From positions 1 to 48,392 of the forward strand of contig JABZLB010000018.1 of assembly GCA_015256945.1 (NCBI GenBank): 48,392 bases of DNA. Direction: 5' to 3'. Shown piece after piece: positions 42,484 through 48,392 of this stretch. The position numbers were made by a program, and so were the translations under genes. Positions within the stretch are counted from its first letter, which is position 1. Each line of letters begins with the position of its first letter. The notes beneath the pieces were generated by a model. It was not told the origin of the DNA. It did not search any database and saw only the letters and a list, made by a program, of their open reading frames with translations. The stretch comes from Prevotellaceae bacterium. Its GTDB lineage: Bacteria > Bacteroidota > Bacteroidia > Bacteroidales > Bacteroidaceae.

Positions 42484-44655
42484 TTAACTTACAACATTAT
42501 TTCTATATATGTGGAGCACCTTTTCAATTTCTTCAATTAATAGTTCCTCTGTTATATTATTTTTGACAGGAATATATAACTCTTTCCCGTTAACACTATC
42601 TTTCTCTTCCCACATATCTGTCATTAAACATATAGTATTGTTTCCATATAAGGTAAAATAATGATCCCGATATTTGAAATTGAGATACAGGCCTTGAATA
42701 TGATTACCAATTCTCCTTTTTTGTTGTTTTTTATATATTTCAAAGTTGTCAGACTCTTCGAGAAACTTAGATACAGTCATATAACATCTATTTCCAACTA
42801 TATAGGACATCCATCTATAATTTCCAGATGCTCTACTATAGTTTGTCCAAATATATTTACATTCACATGTCCACTTCGTCTGAAGATAGCCTCTACCATC
42901 AAATGCCTCTTCACATATATCCATAATGTCCTGATGTAATACGGATATTGATTTTTTCTTTTCATTTTTCAATAGAAAATTATGAAGATATGGTATTGCA
43001 TCTTTATCAAGTAGGATCTTACGAAGATCCTTGTCTTTATTTGATATCCAATGATAGAGAATAACGGCTAAAGACTGCTTGGCTATATATGGTATAAATT
43101 GTTTTATAGTATGACGCTCTCTTATATCTTTTGGGATTAGCTCTTTAACATTTTGTACTTTGGTTTCAAAAGAAGCCCAATCCTCACTACCGTCTTCTCC
43201 TGTATACAAAAAGCGTATTACTCCCCTAAAGACTGTATTGCTTTCTATTTCTCTAATCATGGGATAAATAGTGATATGACGAGCTTTACATTGTTCTTCT
43301 AATAACTGTTCCTTATTATATTCACATCTAATGACTTCCTCCTGAGATAGATAGGAAAGGATATTATGAGAGTGAGGAGCTAAAATATCAATCTCTGACA
43401 TAGTAGACCTTAAACCGGGTTCTACCCTATTCTCGCAAATATTCCATAGCACACGACTCCATTCCGTAAATGTTTCTTCATCATATTCTGCACAGAGCAG
43501 ATAACGACAATACCCATAAAACAACAGTGTTTGAGTTTTTTCTAATTTAGGTATATCTGTTTTCCGATACTTGGGAATAAAGTCAAAGTCTTCCCCCCAG
43601 GATGACGTTGTTTCTAACTTATGTCTCCAAAGATTATCCATTATTTTGATGAAGTCATGAATAGATTGCTTATCCAAAATCTCCTTATATGGTTCGAAAC
43701 TTGTGAATGTACGATTAAACTTTTTCAGAAGTTCTGAGTTTTCCCCTTGTTTATTAATACACTCTAATCTAACAAAGCGTCTGATGAAAGCAAAATATAT
43801 ACCATCAATAGAAATATCTTTTGTGTTTTTATCCTCCCATCTGTTTTCCCAGAAAATATCTGTCCATTGAACATCCAACTTGGCTGCCAAATTCAATGCC
43901 TCTTCATCATTAAGGATCTTGCAATCAATAACATGTTGAACTAGTTCCGTCTTAAAATTTTCGAAATCCGTTAGCTGTTTGCCGCGAGCATTCATCTTAA
44001 CATATAATTCGTCACCATCATCAAGACTTATATCTAATTTATTAAATTGTATACACTGTGATGTAGTTAACTTTTCCCACATGAATTTATAGTCACATTC
44101 TTCATCTTTGAAAATTTCTACCAATCCATCTTTGATATCATTTAGCCTCTTATCCTTTTCGTCTGTTCCCGCAATCACATTGAGCATCCCCATGATAGTA
44201 GGATCTTGTTTATACTGATGATAGAACCAAGTTTGTTGGGTTATCCATTTTCGCAGAGATTCATTAGCTTTATTGGGTGACAAGTTACATAAAGACTTAC
44301 AAAAATCAGTTGAGGAAATACGAGTTTCATAAGAAAACTTCTTAAGTATATCTTTAATCCCCTGTTCTTTAATAATTTCTGCTTTATAGGCAATAAACCA
44401 ATGTAACAGCCACAAAGTTGTTAGCCGCTGCTGTCCGTCCAAAGGTACGAACATGGTACCATTATCTACTCCATATACAAAATCTAAAGAAAGTTCTTCC
44501 TCTCCACATATCGCAGCTTTTAACGCGTTTAGAAAACTATATCGGTTAAAAGCTCGGCCATGCCGTCCTAATGCAAAATCGCGTTGTATGGTTGGAATAC
44601 ATATCTTCTTGATATTCGTGGATCCTATTAAATTCCAAAATGTTGTTTTATTCAT
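42484..44655 (-). CDS. DUF262 protein without HNH domain (GmrS-like)
   Basis: A 723-residue protein. The N-terminal DUF262 domain has IPTIQRDFALGR, LDFVYGVDNGTMFVPLDGQQ (the nucleotide-binding DGQQRLTT core) and LYVKMNARGKQLTDFENFKT. The long C-terminal half has no DUF1524 or HNH motif and no recognised fold; it includes many aromatic and charged residues. DUF262 domains are the ParB-like NTPase part of GmrSD-type IV restriction systems and of several phage-defence proteins. It lies 15 bases after the DUF262-DUF1524 gene, which would complement it. Cytoplasmic. Confidence 0.85.
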   Translation of the reverse strand: MNKTTFWNLIGSTNIKKICIPTIQRDFALGRHGRAFNRYSFLNALKAAICGEEELSLDFVYGVDNGTMFVPLDGQQRLTTLWLLHWFIAYKAEIIKEQGIKDILKKFSYETRISSTDFCKSLCNLSPNKANESLRKWITQQTWFYHQYKQDPTIMGMLNVIAGTDEKDKRLNDIKDGLVEIFKDEECDYKFMWEKLTTSQCIQFNKLDISLDDGDELYVKMNARGKQLTDFENFKTELVQHVIDCKILNDEEALNLAAKLDVQWTDIFWENRWEDKNTKDISIDGIYFAFIRRFVRLECINKQGENSELLKKFNRTFTSFEPYKEILDKQSIHDFIKIMDNLWRHKLETTSSWGEDFDFIPKYRKTDIPKLEKTQTLLFYGYCRYLLCAEYDEETFTEWSRVLWNICENRVEPGLRSTMSEIDILAPHSHNILSYLSQEEVIRCEYNKEQLLEEQCKARHITIYPMIREIESNTVFRGVIRFLYTGEDGSEDWASFETKVQNVKELIPKDIRERHTIKQFIPYIAKQSLAVILYHWISNKDKDLRKILLDKDAIPYLHNFLLKNEKKKSISVLHQDIMDICEEAFDGRGYLQTKWTCECKYIWTNYSRASGNYRWMSYIVGNRCYMTVSKFLEESDNFEIYKKQQKRRIGNHIQGLYLNFKYRDHYFTLYGNNTICLMTDMWEEKDSVNGKELYIPVKNNITEELLIEEIEKVLHIYRNNVVS

Positions 44656-44670
44656 ATTTAGTAGTTGTTA

Positions 44671-46440
44671 TTAAAATAAAACATCAAATTCATCCTTCAA
44701 ACAATCATACATCTCTTGCTTGTAAGCTTCCGCATCTGTTTTTAACCATTCTCTGTTAGATGTGTCTCTCGCGGTATAAGCTTTGACAAATACATCTTTT
44801 GTACAACCAGGGACAAAGGCAACAACATTAGATTTAGTTATTACGTTCAGATTATCATCAAGTTGATATTTCTTACCCATTTCCTTTCCTATAATAATTC
44901 TCCTTTTCACAGGAAATATAGAATTACCATAACTTTTGTTTGTATGTTCGTCCAGTAAGCAGAAATTCCATATTTGATTCCTTTCCTCGTTGTTCAGTCG
45001 TTCTTCTTTAGTAATGGATTTCCCATATTGACATATAAGTTCTTTATAAATGTCATCAAATATTACCTTCTCTGGATTTTCCTCTTTAATAAAATTCTTT
45101 ATTTTTATCTTGTCTTTTTCTGAGATTGATGCATCAAGTAAAAACGTTTTAAGCCACTCTTTTTCTGTTTTTACTGAAGATAGGTCGTTTTCTGTATTTG
45201 ATGCAATATGTTCAACATTCCAACGTTCAAGTTTATAAAGATAAAAGGGGAATTTATTAAATAGTTGCATTTCGGAATCTTTATTTAAATTTCTATTGAG
45301 AATAATTATGCGTTGAATATTGAACAACAATAATATTGGCTTACAGTCTTTTATATCATTTCTTGTGTATTGTTTAGAGAGATTTTTATATTTCTCTATA
45401 ACTCCATTTATCTTCTCTTTAAGAGATTTCTTGAAGCTAACAATAGTCGTTTTAGGCTCCACCCATTTATTTATTAACTCCTTGATACAATTTGGATCAT
45501 TAATAACGAGAAAGCCAATATAATGATAAAATTCTATTTCATTATACCAGTGTACTAAAATATTATAGATTTCATTTACTTTATCCCAAGTTTCATCAAC
45601 GGCTGAGGCTTTGCTGTCTTTGAAGAATTGGTAAAAGAATCTGAATGTAGCATAATGGTCATTGCCCATCTCTTCCTTTGGCCTATAGGATAATAGATTT
45701 TCATCTTTTATAATTTCGAAAATAAAATCTATTCTTGTTTCTCTATTATCTGCAACAGGCCTGACAAAGCCCCAGAAAGTATCATCATTAAGCGTATTCT
45801 CTATCCTACTCCATTCTACTGCCATACTTTTCTGCTTCAGCATGCTATCTCCCGAGAAGTTTCCACTCTTCAACAATAGTGCTTTAATTAGTTCTGCATT
45901 GGTCAATGATATCTTGTTTTTATTGAGTCTGATAAAAGTTGCGACCTCATTGTCTTTAGTGCAATACCAAATAAATTTGACTTGTTTATTCAAATCTTCA
46001 TTTAACAATTGAATAAAATTATTTTTTTCATCATCATGTGTTTCAAACCATTCTTTTATTGTAAGGTAAGCCTGGTTAACATGATACTGGTCTATATTTT
46101 TACAATCATTAACATAAGCATTCTTTTGCTGTCCTTTTCTTGATTCATAACTGATGGAGATCTGTTTAAGCCCTAAATATCCCAAAAGTATTGATATTGT
46201 TGTCAAACGCTGTTGACCATCAACAACATGATAAGAATTATCTTTTGCGTCAAAGACAACTAGAGGTTGTAAAGAATAGACTTTCTCATCACTATATATA
46301 AACTCACAAAAGTCATTAAGCAAATCAGAGACATTTACTCGCTGCCAGCGATATCCTCTTTGATAATAAGGAACCAAAAAACTACGATGATTGGTTTCTT
46401 GTTCCCTAATTAAATCACGTATAGATCTCTCGTTTTTCAT
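44671..46440 (-). CDS. DUF262-DUF1524 protein (GmrSD-like restriction component)
   Basis: A 589-residue protein. The N-terminal DUF262 domain has LVPYYQRGYRW and YHVVDGQQRLTTISILLG; the middle has FIRLNKNKISLTNAELIKAL. The C-terminal part fits the DUF1524 HNH-type nuclease: WNVEHIASN followed by IWNFCLLDEHTNKSYGNSIF and a basic end. Proteins with this order cut modified phage DNA in GmrSD-type systems, with nucleotide binding or hydrolysis by DUF262. It is the first gene of the operon. The HNH histidine is present; the usual Pro after it is replaced by Ala-Ser-Asn, so activity is not certain. Confidence 0.87.
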   Translation of the reverse strand: MKNERSIRDLIREQETNHRSFLVPYYQRGYRWQRVNVSDLLNDFCEFIYSDEKVYSLQPLVVFDAKDNSYHVVDGQQRLTTISILLGYLGLKQISISYESRKGQQKNAYVNDCKNIDQYHVNQAYLTIKEWFETHDDEKNNFIQLLNEDLNKQVKFIWYCTKDNEVATFIRLNKNKISLTNAELIKALLLKSGNFSGDSMLKQKSMAVEWSRIENTLNDDTFWGFVRPVADNRETRIDFIFEIIKDENLLSYRPKEEMGNDHYATFRFFYQFFKDSKASAVDETWDKVNEIYNILVHWYNEIEFYHYIGFLVINDPNCIKELINKWVEPKTTIVSFKKSLKEKINGVIEKYKNLSKQYTRNDIKDCKPILLLFNIQRIIILNRNLNKDSEMQLFNKFPFYLYKLERWNVEHIASNTENDLSSVKTEKEWLKTFLLDASISEKDKIKIKNFIKEENPEKVIFDDIYKELICQYGKSITKEERLNNEERNQIWNFCLLDEHTNKSYGNSIFPVKRRIIIGKEMGKKYQLDDNLNVITKSNVVAFVPGCTKDVFVKAYTARDTSNREWLKTDAEAYKQEMYDCLKDEFDVLF

Positions 46441-46760
46441 TTACTGAAAGAAATTAATTTATAAACCATTACAAAGCACCTCCTTTTGTGATTCATACAA
46501 TGATAATGTATGAAGATAACCAGACGCCTAACCATAATGACCTTACGATGAGTATGGAATGTGAGAAACGGAGTTCGTCGCCTTCCCATGACTCAATTCA
46601 CTGTACTGTCATTTCCCGTCAATTCCCTCATAAGACAAATTGCTTGTAGTGGCGAGGCATATCAACAAGCCGGACATATCTTTCATATAGATTTGCAGGC
46701 ATAAAATTTAGTCTTGAATTTGTGATCATGAAATAGATATAAATAAAACGACACATTTAA
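46441..46760. other. Upstream region of the DUF262 operon
   Basis: About 320 bases with no gene. I find no TAnnTTTG element on the minus strand, so the operon promoter is not evident. The DNA looks decayed and runs into a transposase relic. Confidence 0.4.
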
Positions 46761-47036
46761 AATAATATTGTAGATGGTAAAAGGAATGGTCATCGAAGTA
46801 ACATTCAAATGTACTTTTGCAGAGATTGCGACAGGCAATTTTAAAATGGCCGGCGTATAGACAATGTATGTTTATGGAATGACTGCCTGACCCGTAATCG
46901 AACTATTTCTGATCGTTCTCATTCTTCACAAATGTTCAGAAAGAACCATACGTCGCAGGTTGGTTCGGTGGCTGAAATCTTTACATCTACCCATCCTGTA
47001 TCTGCAACCCTAATAACGGATACGACCTGCTTTTAA
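46761..47036 (+). pseudogene. Transposase relic, Zn-ribbon IS family
   Basis: Frame-broken remains of a transposase start. In one frame NNIVDGKRNG is followed by QMYFCRDCDRQF, a stop, then NGRRIDNVCLWNDCLTRNRT. After a frame shift HKCSERTIRRRLVRWLKSL appears. After a shift back, TLITDTTCF stands where intact proteins have a DTT(Y/F) catalytic start. The order (zinc ribbon, helix-turn-helix, DDE start) fits the zinc-binding variant of IS256-like transposases seen in Bacteroidales. The rest is missing and no inverted repeats were found. Inactive. Confidence 0.7.
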
Positions 47037-47700
47037 TGTAGCTAAACGCTCTGAAATAGCAATATTATTTTACAAATAAGAGAAAAACGGTTTTGACGGC
47101 TATGCGGGGAAAAAGATGATGGGCATACGGAAGAAATCAGCACCCGATTCGAAGGAGGACGTGGCAAACCTGGGCAGGGACGGCTACAGGGAAGAGGCGG
47201 CACGACCAAAGAAGTGCATCAAGACATTGGGGAAGGATCCAATACGCAAATCTGCCGGAAGAATCCAACCGCAGCTTAAAAGGGGACAGCACGATTATAA
47301 TGGAATGAAGAATCCCCATAAAGGTTTAAAGATGGATTCCTGAATATGAAAAGGCAGACGGAATTAGCAGTCTGCCCAAATGTCTGTTACCAAAACACAG
47401 GATGTTTCCAGTCTGCCAATGTCCGTTACGCCGAAAAAATAGTTTATTAAATAAATTCTTTATGGAGAAACAGTGAAAATACAACACAACCAGAGCAAAG
47501 AAACACTATAAATAAAGATGATAACTACAACTGGGGGGGCGAGCCTGGCAGAGGCGGGACCGACCTTTAAATACAAACATATATTTGAAAAGAATCAGCT
47601 GTAATACCAATCCTTTTTACTATTACAACATTTACATCCTCTATATGCATCAAAGAGACATTATTACCACATCACATCAATCCAACTTATGCACACAAAA
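47037..47700. other. Non-coding, decayed stretch
   Basis: A 75-codon plus-strand frame at 47116-47343 has no recognisable motif and odd composition; I do not call it a gene. A direct repeat with a 41-base step lies at 47368-47437 and a small hairpin at 47353-47376. Otherwise nothing is identifiable. Confidence 0.5.
47353..47437. repeat. Short direct repeat with hairpin
   Basis: CAGTCTGCC followed by an AATGTCTGTTAC-like stretch occurs at 47368 and again at 47409, 41 bases apart. The first copy is also the right arm of a GGCAGAC/GTCTGCC hairpin (47353-47376). Possibly the remains of a small non-autonomous element. Confidence 0.6.
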
Positions 47701-47732
47701 GAAGCTTGGTAAGATTTTCTTACCAAGCTTTT
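47701..47732 (-). terminator. Terminator of the rpoA-rplQ transcript
   Basis: AAGCTTGGTAAGA pairs with TCTTACCAAGCTT across a 3-base loop; the minus strand continues CTTTTGTG. It lies about 20 bases past the rplQ stop. Confidence 0.9.
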
Positions 47733-47753
47733 ACGTATAGAGTTATAACTTAA

Positions 47754-48260
47754 TTATTCAGCCTTTGCTTCGTCTTTCTCTTTTACTCCAGCTACTGAAG
47801 CCTCATTAGACTTTTCAGCTTCAGCCTCTGAGGCTGCAGAAGACTTCTTTGAACGACTACGACGAGTCTTCTTTTCAGCCTTAGGTGCTTTTGCCATATT
47901 CTCGTCAAAATCAACAAGCTCTATAAAAGCAATAGATGCAGCGTCACCCTGACGTGTACCAAGTTTAATAACACGTGTGTAACCACCTGGACGGTCAGCT
48001 ACCTTTGCAGCAACTGCTCCAAAGAGTTCCTTTACAGCATATTTATCTTGCAAATAACGGAATACCACACGACGTGACGTTGTTGTATCATTCTTAGAAC
48101 GTGTAATCAGAGGCTCTACGTATTTCTTAAGAGCTTTTGCCTTTGCAAGGGTCGTAGTGATTCTTTTGTGCATAATCAGGCTCGAAGCCATATTTGCTAA
48201 CAGGCTTGCGCGATGAGATGCAGTACGACCGAGATGGTTGAATTTCTTATTATGTCTCAT
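47754..48260 (-). CDS. rplQ: 50S ribosomal protein L17
   Basis: A 168-residue L17: MRHNKKFNHLGRTASHRASL, ANMASSLIMHKRITTTLAKAK, YVEPLITRSK and a GYTRVIKLGTRQGD block near residue 95. The last 40-50 residues form an Ala/Glu/Lys/Ser-rich extension beyond the core, as is usual in Bacteroidetes. It ends the alpha operon after rpoA, 54 bases downstream of that gene's stop. Confidence 0.98.
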   Translation of the reverse strand: MRHNKKFNHLGRTASHRASLLANMASSLIMHKRITTTLAKAKALKKYVEPLITRSKNDTTTSRRVVFRYLQDKYAVKELFGAVAAKVADRPGGYTRVIKLGTRQGDAASIAFIELVDFDENMAKAPKAEKKTRRSRSKKSSAASEAEAEKSNEASVAGVKEKDEAKAE

Positions 48261-48314
48261 TTTTCTTTTTTGAACAAGAGAATAGAGAGCCTATAAAGAC
48301 TCCCCATTGGATTA

Positions 48315-48392
48315 TTATTCTTTATCCAGTTTATACTTTGAAATATCAGTTCCAAACGACAGATTCAGACTCTCAAGCAAATCATCAAGCTC
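48315..48392 (-). CDS. rpoA: RNA polymerase alpha subunit, C-terminal end (partial)
   Basis: Only the last 25 codons are in the window. They read ELDDLLESLNLSFGTDISKY, then KLDKE and a stop, a typical end for Bacteroidetes alpha subunits. The position directly before rplQ is the standard rpoA-rplQ order. The rest of the gene lies beyond the window. Confidence 0.88.
   Translation of the reverse strand, partial: ELDDLLESLNLSFGTDISKYKLDKE

Noticed and set aside
47116..47343. 75-codon basic frame downstream of the transposase relic
   Set aside because: Odd composition, no family and no promoter, within decayed DNA.

Overview
The window comes from a Bacteroidales chromosome, most likely a Prevotellaceae member. 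The evidence is: TAnnTTTG promoter elements with a TTTG box 19-20 bases upstream in front of several genes; a TonB/PstS/TPR cluster; a PorT-type outer membrane protein; a DUF4831 gene; fimbrillin-like lipoproteins; and many genes without a Shine-Dalgarno sequence. Most of it is ordinary chromosome. The stretches that look accessory are the two fimbrillin-like cassettes, a broken restriction gene beside a tRNA, the DUF262 operon, and several repeat-bearing intergenic regions.

Layout. 1-3.2 kb: end of a TonB-type energy transduction operon (TonB, PstS-like lipoprotein, TPR protein) closed by a clear terminator. 3.7-5.9 kb (minus): cassette 1, a small conserved protein plus a fimbrillin-like lipoprotein behind a roughly 290-base structured leader. 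6.1-9.4 kb: ferredoxin, PorT, a split secreted 5'-nucleotidase, rplS. 9.5-9.9 kb: an array of palindromic 11-mers at a 22-base period. 9.9-19.2 kb: AICAR transformylase, a hpt-adk-obg-pgeF-M23 operon (minus), nnr and DUF4831. 19.4-21.8 kb: CAU tRNA followed by a 5'-truncated restriction-type helicase. 21.9-35.1 kb (minus): fba, outer membrane beta-barrel protein, sugar MFS transporter, aquaporin, a long GC-rich inverted repeat, a MutS-type membrane ATPase, a lipoprotein, a receiver/PEP-synthase-like protein and a rhomboid protease. 35.2-37.4 kb (minus): cassette 2, a paralogue of cassette 1. 38.1-41 kb: gdhA, rlpA-like, glycine-zipper lipoprotein. 41.1-46.4 kb (minus): a four-gene DUF262 operon resembling GmrSD-type defence. 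46.4-47.7 kb: decayed DNA including a transposase relic. 47.7-48.4 kb: rplQ and the end of rpoA.

The strongest unexplained signals are four. (1) The two cassettes at 5.9-3.8 kb and 37.4-35.3 kb share protein order and the same leader plan: a -7 promoter element, an AT-rich hairpin, an AC/GT dinucleotide tract inside a conserved block, an alternating CG element, an intrinsic terminator, then the small gene. This looks like premature-termination control, possibly tuned by tract-length slippage. (2) The 22-base-period palindrome array at 9557-9854 shares its core motif with a single perfect palindrome near the expected -33 position of fba. (3) A three-unit, 44-base-period repeat at 11621-11752 has a similar core-plus-variable-spacer plan. 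(4) The DUF262 pair is linked to an unknown 243-residue protein and a metallophosphoesterase. Everything was read by eye; no searches or folding programs were run.
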